Made by a program: the position numbers and the translations under genes. A stretch of 64,000 nucleotides of DNA from Chryseobacterium binzhouense (GTDB lineage Bacteria > Bacteroidota > Bacteroidia > Flavobacteriales > Weeksellaceae). This document shows, piece after piece, positions 8,242 to 16,099 of the stretch. The stretch lies in assembly GCF_007474545.1 (NCBI RefSeq), contig NZ_VKOG01000001.1, forward strand, positions 1,201,463-1,265,462, written 5' to 3'. The number at the start of each line of letters is the position of its first letter. Positions within the stretch are counted from its first letter, which is position 1. The notes below the pieces were generated by a model, which was not told the origin of the DNA, made no database searches, and worked only from the letters and a program-made list of their open reading frames with translations.

Positions 8242-10128
8242 TTATCTCCTGTAGTCTCCAATTTTCTCCTGAATCTCTTCAATAATCTTTTCGTCATCAA
8301 TCGTTGAAGGAATCTGAAATTCTTTTCCGTCCAGTAAAGTTCGGATCAGTTTTCTTAAAATTTTTCCCGAACGGGTTTTAGGCAAGCGTTTTACAACCAT
8401 CACATTTTTAAGACAGGCAACAGCGCCTATTTTTTCACGGACTATTTTTACGATGTCTTTTTCTACCTGATCTTCAGAAACAGCAGATCCATTTTTTAAA
8501 ACAACCGTTGCAAAAGGAATCTGCCCTTTCAGTTCGTCATCAATTCCGACTACGGCACATTCTGCAACATCGGGATGAGAGGAAACAATTTCTTCCATTT
8601 CGGAAGTGGAAAGGCGGTGTCCTGCAACATTAATGACATCATCCACTCTTCCGGTAATGAAAATATAGCCGTCTTCATCTTTTATGGCTCCGTCTCCGGA
8701 AAAATAATAGCCTTTGTACTGCGAAAGATAACTTTTCTCAAAACGGTCATAATCTTTCCAGATTCCCAGCAAAGCTCCGGGAGGAAGCGGTAATTTTATA
8801 ACTAAATAACCTTCATGATGCGCATCCAGTTCATAACCGTTTTCATCGAAAATTTTAATATCATAGCCGGGAATTGGTTTTCCTGCGGAAGCTCTTTTGA
8901 TTTTGTAGTCTTCATTAAAAGTCATTAAACCCAGCATTGGCGAACCAGATTCTGTCTGCCACCAGTGATCGATTGCCGGAACGCCGATATGTTCAACAAA
9001 CCAGTCCAGAGTGGCGACATCACATCTTTCTCCTGCTAAAAACTGTTTTTTGAAGTGGCTTAAATCATACTTTTTCACCAATTCTCCGTTCGGATCTTCT
9101 TTTTTGATGGCTCTGATAGCAGTTGGAGCGGTAAACATTGCTGCTACTTTGTATTCGGAAATAATTCTCCAGAATGTTCCGGCATCGGGCGTCATAATTG
9201 GTTTTCCTTCAAAAATAATAGTGGTATTTCTGTTAATTAGCGGACCGTAAACGGTATAACTGTGACCAACTGCCCATCCAAAATCGGAAGCTGCCCAAAA
9301 AGTTTCTCCCTGTTCGATTCCATAAATATATTTCATCGAAAACTTCAGCGCAGTTGCATAACCTCCCGTATCTCTTGCAACGCCTTTTGGCTTTCCTGTC
9401 GTTCCGGAAGTATACAGCAAATAAAGTGGGTGAGTGGATTCTACTGAAACACAACCCTCAGGTTCTGAATTCTGAACCAGATTTTCATAATTAATTAGCC
9501 CATCAAACATTTCATGTTGATTGTCAACTAATTTTCTGTTGTAGACAATAATATGATCCACTTTATCCTGTGCCAGTTCGATCGCTTTTTCTACCAAAGG
9601 CAGATACGGAATTCTTTTTGCAATTTCGACTCCTGCGGTTGCTGTAATTAATGCTTTTGGTTTACAGTCATCAATTCTCACCACCAGTTCATGTGGCGCA
9701 AAACCTCCAAAAACCACATTATGAATCACCCCGATTCTCGCACACGCAAGCATGGAAAATAATGTCTGCGGAATCATCGGCATATAAATAACTGCGGTAT
9801 CGCCTTTTTTTAAACCTAAAGAAATTAATCCTCCTGCCAATTTTGAAATTTCCTCTTTGGCTTCATTGAATGTGTAGGTTTGCTTTTGGTTCGTTACCGG
9901 AGAATCGTAAAGAACCGCAACCTGATCTCCAAAACCATCTTCAATATGTTTATCAATGCATAAATAACACATATTGAGTTTCCCGTCCGGAAACCACTGA
10001 TTGTATTGGTTTTCATCACTAGAAATAATGGTTTTCGGGAACTCAAACCAACTGATTTCCTGAGCCTGTTCTTTCCAGAAATTCTCTTTATCTTCTATGC
10101 TTTGTTTAAATAAAATATCTGTATTCAT
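8242..10128 (-). CDS. prpE: Propionyl-CoA synthetase-like acyl-CoA synthetase
   Basis: AMP-forming acyl-CoA ligase, probably for propionate. It shares the ANL motifs with acs (LYTSGTTGKPKGVARDTGG, DHWWQTESGS, YFSGDGAIKDEDGYIFITGRVDDV, LPKTRSGKILRKLIR). The stretch ARDTGGYATALKFSMKYIYG is the pattern I associate with PrpE and not with Acs, which has a shorter different segment there. I chose ATG at 10128, giving 628 residues, because it has an A-rich leader and MNTDILFK fits the family start. A GTG at 10173 in the same frame would add 15 residues. It faces the same way as acs and may have arisen as a related enzyme for a longer acid. Confidence 0.75.
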   Translation of the reverse strand: MNTDILFKQSIEDKENFWKEQAQEISWFEFPKTIISSDENQYNQWFPDGKLNMCYLCIDKHIEDGFGDQVAVLYDSPVTNQKQTYTFNEAKEEISKLAGGLISLGLKKGDTAVIYMPMIPQTLFSMLACARIGVIHNVVFGGFAPHELVVRIDDCKPKALITATAGVEIAKRIPYLPLVEKAIELAQDKVDHIIVYNRKLVDNQHEMFDGLINYENLVQNSEPEGCVSVESTHPLYLLYTSGTTGKPKGVARDTGGYATALKFSMKYIYGIEQGETFWAASDFGWAVGHSYTVYGPLINRNTTIIFEGKPIMTPDAGTFWRIISEYKVAAMFTAPTAIRAIKKEDPNGELVKKYDLSHFKKQFLAGERCDVATLDWFVEHIGVPAIDHWWQTESGSPMLGLMTFNEDYKIKRASAGKPIPGYDIKIFDENGYELDAHHEGYLVIKLPLPPGALLGIWKDYDRFEKSYLSQYKGYYFSGDGAIKDEDGYIFITGRVDDVINVAGHRLSTSEMEEIVSSHPDVAECAVVGIDDELKGQIPFATVVLKNGSAVSEDQVEKDIVKIVREKIGAVACLKNVMVVKRLPKTRSGKILRKLIRTLLDGKEFQIPSTIDDEKIIEEIQEKIGDYRR

Positions 10129-10229
10129 ATTAGTTTTTTTGTTTGAAACACGAGTGCCACTAATTTTTCTCACAGTATAAATAATGGTTACGTTATTAGT
10201 GTAAATCTGAGTTCTTATTTGTGTTTACA

Positions 10230-10589
10230 TTAAAACATTTCTTCTATTTGCTGTATCAGTTTCTTTATCGAGTAAGGTTTTGTAATGTATGCATCGGCTC
10301 CCATACTCAGACCTTTTTCAATGTCTTTCGGATTGTTTTTAGCACTTAGGAAAAGAACTTTTGTGTTTTTTAGTTTTTCATCCTGTTTAATGATTTCTAA
10401 AGTGCTGTATCCGTCGAGATTCGGCATCATAATATCCAGTAAAATGACATCGGGAGTCATTGTTTTCAGAAATTCCAGGACTTCTGTTCCGTCTCTTGCA
10501 ATAAATACGTCGTATCCGTTTTTCTTAAAGCTGTATTCCAGCGACATTAATATTTTGTGCTCGTCATCGGCAATGATTATCTTCTTCAT
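10230..10589 (-). CDS. Stand-alone CheY-like response regulator receiver
   Basis: A 119-residue protein made only of a receiver domain. The acidic pocket is in IIIADDEHK, the phospho-acceptor is Asp52 in VILLDIMMPNLDG, the switch residue is the serine in VLFLSAKN and the conserved lysine is in YITKPYSIKKL. There is no DNA-binding or enzymatic output domain. It is divided from the histidine kinase at 11229-13934 by a transposase gene, yet lies on the same strand and next to the acyl-CoA synthetases, so it is a likely phosphorylation partner. How the signal would reach transcription is not visible in the window. Confidence 0.85.
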   Translation of the reverse strand: MKKIIIADDEHKILMSLEYSFKKNGYDVFIARDGTEVLEFLKTMTPDVILLDIMMPNLDGYSTLEIIKQDEKLKNTKVLFLSAKNNPKDIEKGLSMGADAYITKPYSIKKLIQQIEEMF

Positions 10590-10634
10590 ATTGTGGTTGT
10601 CTTATTGTTCAACTGCATTGTTTTTGTTTTGGGA

Positions 10635-10679
10635 GAACCCGAAGGGTTCAATTTAAATAGCCGTAGGTAAAACCTATGG
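10635..10679 (+). repeat. REP-like double palindrome, left side of the transposase gene
   Basis: Two hairpins: GAACCC-GAA-GGGTTC at 10635-10649 and CCGTAGGT-AAA-ACCTATGG at 10661-10679, joined by AATTTAAATAG. The same pair of hairpins occurs at 20241-20284 and 20310-20354, and in inverted, interrupted form at 11192-11264. Three-base loops rich in A/GAA and placement beside a RAYT gene are typical of REP elements. A degenerate copy (CCCGTAAGGGTTGAATTT) lies at about 10709. Confidence 0.75.
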
Positions 10680-10728
10680 AATGAGGATTGTGATTCGCAT
10701 CATACCATCCCGTAAGGGTTGAATTTTA

Positions 10729-11166
10729 TTAATTTAATTCCGACTCAATTCCATGTTCTGTTAAAAGTCTTTTAAATTCATCATCAAAAGTTTCTGTTTT
10801 ATGGTGATGTTTTTGATTTTTTATATAATTTATAATAATTTCTTTTTCTTTTATTGAGCTGGTAAAGGCTCCATATCCTTCCTGCCACCCTGAGAATTCA
10901 GGAAACAGCCCCGTTTCTTTCATCCATAAATTAGAGACAACTTTTATATCCTTTACAAGATTGCTGAGAGTGATATTCGGATGAACGTCACAAAAAATAT
11001 GGATGTGATCAGGCATTCCGTTAATTCTATATAATTTACATTTTTTATTTTTTAAAATTCCCCAAATATATTTGTATAACTCTGATTCATTTTCTTCATT
11101 AATTGTTTGTTCCCTATGTTTGGTTCCGAAAACAATATGATAAAATATTTGTCGATACGTTCCCAT
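10729..11166 (-). CDS. REP-associated tyrosine transposase (IS200-like Y1 HUH family)
   Basis: Single-domain HUH nuclease of 145 residues, counted from ATG at 11166, which starts the family-typical GTYRQIFYHIVFGTKHRE. The HUH pair is His54 and His56 in MPDHIHIF, and Tyr114 in IINYIKNQKHHH is the expected nucleophile. An in-frame upstream extension to 11232 would be translated from the REP sequence and is unlikely. REP palindromes in opposite orientation flank the gene, and two more copies lie near 20.3 kb, so this is probably the enzyme that spread them. Such proteins are usually single-copy and domesticated. It interrupts the acetate block between receiver and kinase. Confidence 0.85.
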   Translation of the reverse strand: MGTYRQIFYHIVFGTKHREQTINEENESELYKYIWGILKNKKCKLYRINGMPDHIHIFCDVHPNITLSNLVKDIKVVSNLWMKETGLFPEFSGWQEGYGAFTSSIKEKEIIINYIKNQKHHHKTETFDDEFKRLLTEHGIESELN

Positions 11167-11191
11167 TTTCTCATTTGTGTTTATTTTATTT

Positions 11192-11264
11192 CCATAGGTT
11201 TGGCTTCGCCGAATCAAGTTCCTTGATTTCACCTACGGCTACTGTTATTGAACTCTTCGCGTTC
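11192..11264 (-). repeat. Interrupted REP element overlapping the kinase 3' end
   Basis: Inverted copy of the REP unit: CCATAGGTTT at 11192, then an inserted stretch, then TTTCACCTACGG and CTACTGTTATT, and GAAC-TCTTCGC-GTTC at 11250-11264. The insertion splits the second palindrome after its TGAAA (minus strand) and is itself made of small hairpins (TCAAG-GAA-CTTGA and GGC-GAA-GCC). The stop codon and last residues of the kinase (EEFNNSSRR) are encoded by this element. Confidence 0.7.
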
Positions 11265-13934
11265 TCCGCCTTTTGGTAGAGCAATTGTAAAAGTCACACC
11301 CAATCCGCTGTTTTCAGCTTTTATGATTCCGGTATGGGCTTCAATAATTCTTTTTGAAATAGCAAGTCCAAGACCGCTTCCGGAAGGTTTTCTTATGTTT
11401 TGGTTCTTTGATTGATAAAACTTATCAAAAATAAGCTCAAGATCTTCTTCGGGAATAAGTTTCCCGGTATTGAAAATCGTTATGTTCAGATCATTATCTT
11501 TCTCAAAAAACTTGGTCTGAATAGTTCCCTGTTCGTCTGTAAATTTCAAAGCATTTCCTAAAATATTCTGAAATAACTGAATAATTCTTGCTTCATCATA
11601 TTCAAATAAATACTGATTAAGAAGATTGACTTCACTTATATGAATGTTTTTCTGCTTAATAAGATGGATAATTGGATTCAATGCTTTTTTATACGTTTCC
11701 AGAATATTATTTTTCTGAATGTGCAAAGCAATTTCGCCATGCTGAAGTTTATCCAGATACAGGATATCATTAATAATTTCGCTCAAACGGTCAGATTCAG
11801 TGATGATATTGTTTAAAAATTCTCTTTTAATTTCTAAAGGAATATCGTCGTCATCGGCTAAAATTTCTCCGGCTGATCGAATGGCTGTAATCGGAGTCCG
11901 CAATTCGTGGGCAACAGAATCTAAAAAGTCATCTTTCTGTCGGTCTTTGATGATTAAATTCTCATTGGCTGCAGTAAGATCATGAGAAAGCTGTTTGAGT
12001 TCTTCAGATTTTTCGGTCAGTTTTTTATTCAGAATGATGTTTTCCTTAGACTCTTCAAGGATATTTAAAACTTCTTTCAGAGAAATTTTATCTTCTTTGG
12101 TAACGCCTTCAATTAAAATTTTAGCAGAAGCTGTCCCAATTCTTCCTGCCAGAAGATTTTCAGAAAACTTAATAAATCTTGAGTCTGCGGTTTCTTCCTG
12201 AGTATCAATATTATATTTGATATTGAAGATCCGCATTGCCTGTTCGGTCTTCTTTTTACCTAAAAAACGTTCCAGAATATTTTTAATATCAGAAACATAA
12301 GCCGTTCCTCTCCAGATAAAAGCATTTTCATGATTTTGGATGTATTTATCAATGTCAACATATAGTTCGGCAAAATTCCTTTCACGATAGTTTCCTTTCA
12401 TGCTTACCGACAAAATTGTGAATAAACCTGTGTTTACCAGAATAGACCAAAAGAAAATTTCCGGAATACGGTCTAAAAATGCAATATCAAAAAACTGGAA
12501 AGCATCATACATATCCCGTAAAATTACTTTCAGTTCTTGATTGTAAGAAAAATAATACTGAGGAATAATTAAGCCGAAATAACAGATAATTAAACCAGCT
12601 ATAAGTCCGGTAATTGCGCCTTTATAGCTTCCTCTTCTCCAGAATATCGCACCGAAAAATGCGGGAGCCAACTGTGCGATAACCACAAAAGAAATCAATC
12701 CCACAGAATCGAGCGAAGTCTTCAGAATAAAATATTTATAAAAAACAAAGGCTAAAATAATTAGTCCAAAAATTGAAAACTTTCGGATATTGGTAATGTT
12801 TCGTGTGTTTTGAGTTTCATTTTCTGCTTTAAATTTGCCTAATAATCCATAAGGAATAATCAGGTTGTTGGAAAGCATGATGGATAATGTAATGGACGAA
12901 ATAATAATCATCGAAATTGATGAACTTAAACCACCAAGAAATACCAAAACGGTGATTAAAGTATTATCAAAATATTGCGGAATTAAAATGGAATAAAACT
13001 CCGGATTCACATTCTGACCATCAAAAAGCAATCTTCCGCCCCATGCAATAGGAAAAATAAAAACAGTGAAAACCAATAAATACAATGGGAAAAACCAAAT
13101 GGCAGTTTTGATGTGTTTTTCCTGTCTGTTTTCTACAATAGCCGTATGAAACTGTCTTGGAAGAATACAGATTGCTGTTCCGGAAATCATACAGAGAACC
13201 ATCCAGTTCATGGCGTCTTCCAGTCCGTTGAAAGTGTTTTTAGCCTTAAAATCAGGGAATTTACTTGCCTTGCTGTAAAGATCTGAAAATCCGTCAAATG
13301 CGAAATAGATCACAAATAAACCTAAAATAATAATGAAAAACAGTTTAAGAAAGCTTTCTAAAGCTATTGCTGAAATAATTCCTGATCTCTTTTCTGAAGC
13401 ATCCACATATTTTGTTCCATAATAAGAAGAAAATACCGCAATTAAAACAACGACAAAAGTTGCGCTGTCATTTAAAATGTTTTTAGATATTGCTGTTTCG
13501 GTTACTAAATGAAAGGTTTCGGAAATTGCTCTTATCTGTAATCCGATATATGGAATAATTGCTAAAATACACACCAAAGTGATAATAGCACTGAAACTTC
13601 TGCTATTTCCGTATCGTAAAGAGATAAAATCTGCAAGACTGCTTATTTTGTTGATTCTTGAAATACGGACAATCCTTGTGTTGATATAAATCCATGCCGG
13701 AATAATGATAACCGGACCAATATAAATAGTAAGGTAATTGAGTCCGCTTGTCGCAGCAACGCCAATGCTTCCATAATACGTCCATGCAGTACAGTATACA
13801 GCAAGAGACAAAGCGTAGATGTATGGATTATTGATCCAGAACTTACTTTTTTTCTTCTCAGCAAAATACGCAACAAGAAACAGAAGAGCCAGATAAATAA
13901 GAACAACAGTAAATAATGCGAAACTATTCATCAT
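11229..13934 (-). CDS. Solute:sodium-symporter-domain sensor histidine kinase (CrbS-like)
   Basis: Membrane sensor kinase of 901 residues. Residues 1 to about 520 are an SLC5/SSF transporter-like domain of many hydrophobic segments (AWTYYGSIGVAATSGLNYLTIYIG, LPRQFHTAIVENRQEKH, LAPAFFGAIFWRRGSYKGAITG). A linker with a coiled-coil-like stretch (NKKLTEKSEELKQLSHDL) leads to a HisKA domain with His676 in VAHELRTPITAIRSAGEIL and a HATPase domain ending GSGLGLAISKRIIEAHTG. CrbS, of the same build, controls acs in Vibrio and Pseudomonas; the acs and prpE genes lie just beyond. The last residues are encoded by a REP element. The start overlaps the next small gene by 11 bases, suggesting translational coupling. 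Confidence 0.9.
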   Translation of the reverse strand: MMNSFALFTVVLIYLALLFLVAYFAEKKKSKFWINNPYIYALSLAVYCTAWTYYGSIGVAATSGLNYLTIYIGPVIIIPAWIYINTRIVRISRINKISSLADFISLRYGNSRSFSAIITLVCILAIIPYIGLQIRAISETFHLVTETAISKNILNDSATFVVVLIAVFSSYYGTKYVDASEKRSGIISAIALESFLKLFFIIILGLFVIYFAFDGFSDLYSKASKFPDFKAKNTFNGLEDAMNWMVLCMISGTAICILPRQFHTAIVENRQEKHIKTAIWFFPLYLLVFTVFIFPIAWGGRLLFDGQNVNPEFYSILIPQYFDNTLITVLVFLGGLSSSISMIIISSITLSIMLSNNLIIPYGLLGKFKAENETQNTRNITNIRKFSIFGLIILAFVFYKYFILKTSLDSVGLISFVVIAQLAPAFFGAIFWRRGSYKGAITGLIAGLIICYFGLIIPQYYFSYNQELKVILRDMYDAFQFFDIAFLDRIPEIFFWSILVNTGLFTILSVSMKGNYRERNFAELYVDIDKYIQNHENAFIWRGTAYVSDIKNILERFLGKKKTEQAMRIFNIKYNIDTQEETADSRFIKFSENLLAGRIGTASAKILIEGVTKEDKISLKEVLNILEESKENIILNKKLTEKSEELKQLSHDLTAANENLIIKDRQKDDFLDSVAHELRTPITAIRSAGEILADDDDIPLEIKREFLNNIITESDRLSEIINDILYLDKLQHGEIALHIQKNNILETYKKALNPIIHLIKQKNIHISEVNLLNQYLFEYDEARIIQLFQNILGNALKFTDEQGTIQTKFFEKDNDLNITIFNTGKLIPEEDLELIFDKFYQSKNQNIRKPSGSGLGLAISKRIIEAHTGIIKAENSGLGVTFTIALPKGGEREEFNNSSRR

Positions 13935-14118
13935 ATTTTTTTACAATGAAGAAAGAAATCATAATAGAAATCATCCAGACAGAAAAAACATACACCAGAA
14001 TTCTTGGAAAACCTAAAACCTCTTTCTCGCTGTTGAAAAGCAGGGAGACAGGAATACTGAAAGCAATCAGCAGACCTATACACAGGATAATCAGTTTTTG
14101 TTCGTGACGTTTTTTCAT
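13924..14118 (-). CDS. Small two-helix membrane protein coupled to the sensor kinase
   Basis: A 64-residue protein with two hydrophobic helices (LIILCIGLLIAFSIPVSLLF and ILVYVFSVWMISIMISFFIV) and a charged N-terminus, MKKRHEQK. Its end overlaps the kinase start by 11 bases in another frame, the usual sign of coupled translation. Small proteins of this kind often accompany SSF-type transporters and CrbS-like kinases, so an accessory subunit role is plausible but inferred. No family name is claimed. Confidence 0.7.
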   Translation of the reverse strand: MKKRHEQKLIILCIGLLIAFSIPVSLLFNSEKEVLGFPRILVYVFSVWMISIMISFFIVKKYDE

Positions 14119-14163
14119 GATTGAATGATGAATTTATTATAATTGGTAAACATTGATTAGAAA

Positions 14164-14197
14164 GATAATTGATGAATAGAATCATTCATCAATTATC
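14164..14197. promoter_or_regulatory. Perfect 14-bp inverted repeat between two small genes
   Basis: GATAATTGATGAAT at 14164-14177 is repeated inverted at 14184-14197 with a six-base spacer. No T-run follows on the minus strand, so it is a weak terminator candidate; an mRNA processing or stabilising hairpin, or a protein site, is equally possible. Confidence 0.45.
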
Positions 14198-14213
14198 ATC
14201 TAACATTTATAAT

Positions 14214-14438
14214 TTACTTATCGTCAGAATATTCTCCTGTCAAAGAGTAATATCCAAAAATTGCCATTCCGCCGGAGACGATAGGAACCAGAATGAAAAG
14301 TATAATGATTCCGAATACAAGATCTTCCTGCTTACCCGATGTTATTTTTGGGACACCCATTACTGTTATTCCCAGATAAGCTACCGCAAGAGCGATAAGG
14401 ATCCATACAATGCCTAATATTTTTTTTAATCCGTTCAT
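14214..14438 (-). CDS. Small membrane protein accompanying the MFS transporter
   Basis: A 74-residue protein with two hydrophobic helices (ILGIVWILIALAVAYLGITVMG and VFGIIILFILVPIVSGGMAIFGYYSL) joined by the polar loop PKITSGKQEDL. It lies 45 bases downstream of the MFS gene on the same strand and upstream of the kinase pair. I believe this is a Bacteroidota family often found beside MFS genes (annotated DUF6814), but that is from memory. An accessory role for the transporter is inferred from context alone. Confidence 0.7.
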   Translation of the reverse strand: MNGLKKILGIVWILIALAVAYLGITVMGVPKITSGKQEDLVFGIIILFILVPIVSGGMAIFGYYSLTGEYSDDK

Positions 14439-14483
14439 TTTAGTTTGATTTAAAATTAGTAATTTTTTTGATGATAATTTCTG

Positions 14484-16064
14484 TTAATCGTGGATATTGC
14501 TGTTTTTATTTTTGAGATAAATCAATCCGATGATTAAACAGACTCCTGCTACACCGATAGGATACCAAAGTCCTTCAAGATACCATGTTGCATGTCCTGC
14601 TTCTTTTCCGGTAGTTACAAGATAAGTGGCAACAGCAGGAAGCAAGCCCCCAAATACACCATTACCAATGTGGTACGGAAGAGACATCGATGTATAACGA
14701 ATTCTCACAGGGAACATTTCAACCAGGAATGCCGCAATAGGCCCGTAAACCATCGTTACAAAAATCACCTGAATAAAGATAAGGAAAACCAGATACCATT
14801 TTGTGCTGTCACTTAAGGTAACGGATTTTGATACTTTAGGCTCTTCAGCTTTTCCATCCTTCATTACCGGACCGTTGATCGACCAATGAACAATACTGTC
14901 TTTTTTAATTAAAGTTCCGTCGGTATAAACTGTTTCTTTATGGAAAGTGATCAGGCTGTCTGCTGCAATTTCTTTATGAACTTTGGCGGTTCTGTTTTCA
15001 GTAATACCATTATCGGCAACTGTTTTTGCTTCTATATTAATGCTTTTGTACATAGCGTCATAAATCGGTCTGTACGCTAAAATAGCAATCAGCATTCCAG
15101 TCATCATGATGGCTTTTCTTCCTACTTTATCAGACAGCCATCCGAAAAACACAAAAAACGGAGTTCCTAAAAACAATGCGGTTGCCATTAAAGAATCTAC
15201 CTGTGCAGATTCCACATTCATCACTTTTTGAAGGAAGCTCATGGCGTAGAATTGTCCGGTGTACCAGATTACTCCCTGTCCCATTGCTGCTCCAAATAAG
15301 GCAAGCAAAACAAATTTGAAATTAAATTTATTTCCGAAGCTTTCTTTTAAAGGGTTTTTTGAAGTTTTCCCTTCACTTTTAGCTTTTGCAAACAAAGGAG
15401 ATTCTTTCATGTTTTTTCTGATGATATAAGAAACACCCACCATAAGAATCGAAATCCAGAACGGAACTCTCCATCCCCAAGTGTCAAATTCTTCTGCTGA
15501 AAGTGAACTTTTCGTAACAAGAATAACAATCAGAGAGATAAAAAGTCCTGCTGTAGCGGTAGTCTGAATCCACGATGTCCAGTAACCTCTTCTGTGTGGC
15601 TGTGCATATTCTGCGACATACGTTGCAGCACCGCCGTATTCACCTCCTAAAGCCAGACCTTGTAAAAGTCTTAAAATTAAAACCAAAACAGGTGCTAAAA
15701 ACCCTATAGTTTCATAGCTGGGAATACACCCGATCAGGAATGTTGAGAAGCCCATAATTAATAAAGTGACCAGAAAAGTATATTTTCTGCCAATAATATC
15801 TCCTAATCTTCCGAAGAATAAAGCTCCGAATGGTCTTACGACAAAACCTGCCGCAAAAGTTGCCAATGTAGATAAAAATGCTGCGGTAGGATTGTCTGCA
15901 GGGAAAAATTTGGTTGCCAAAACAATGGCAAGACTTCCGAAAATATAGAAATCATACCATTCTATAAGGGTTCCGAGAGATGACGCTGTAATAACGCTCC
16001 AGATGGTGCGGTTTTTCTGCTTTTCAGTCATATTCTCATAGCTGTCGTGATGTTGCTGGTTCAT
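14484..16064 (-). CDS. MFS transporter of the metabolite:H+ symporter type
   Basis: Major facilitator of 526 residues with 12 predicted helices. The pattern SSLGTLIEWYDFYIFGSLA, RPFGALFFGRLGDIIGRKYT, RLLQGLALGGEYGGAATYVAEYA and the late FPVRIRYTSMSLPYHIGNGVFGG is that of the MHS family (proline, betaine, alpha-ketoglutarate, short acids). Unusually, about 80 polar residues (roughly 338-418, including KVHKEIAADSLITFHK) are inserted between two late helices. With acs, prpE and the CrbS-like kinase nearby, uptake of acetate, propionate or a related acid is the best guess. It lies 35 bases downstream of the porin and is probably cotranscribed with it. Confidence 0.85.
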   Translation of the reverse strand: MNQQHHDSYENMTEKQKNRTIWSVITASSLGTLIEWYDFYIFGSLAIVLATKFFPADNPTAAFLSTLATFAAGFVVRPFGALFFGRLGDIIGRKYTFLVTLLIMGFSTFLIGCIPSYETIGFLAPVLVLILRLLQGLALGGEYGGAATYVAEYAQPHRRGYWTSWIQTTATAGLFISLIVILVTKSSLSAEEFDTWGWRVPFWISILMVGVSYIIRKNMKESPLFAKAKSEGKTSKNPLKESFGNKFNFKFVLLALFGAAMGQGVIWYTGQFYAMSFLQKVMNVESAQVDSLMATALFLGTPFFVFFGWLSDKVGRKAIMMTGMLIAILAYRPIYDAMYKSINIEAKTVADNGITENRTAKVHKEIAADSLITFHKETVYTDGTLIKKDSIVHWSINGPVMKDGKAEEPKVSKSVTLSDSTKWYLVFLIFIQVIFVTMVYGPIAAFLVEMFPVRIRYTSMSLPYHIGNGVFGGLLPAVATYLVTTGKEAGHATWYLEGLWYPIGVAGVCLIIGLIYLKNKNSNIHD

Positions 16065-16099
16065 ATTACTAGATTTATTTTTTAATTAAGAATGAAATT

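Noticed and set aside
11167-11232. N-terminal extension of the transposase
   Set aside because: The extra 22 residues would be read from the REP element; the family start is the ATG at 11166.
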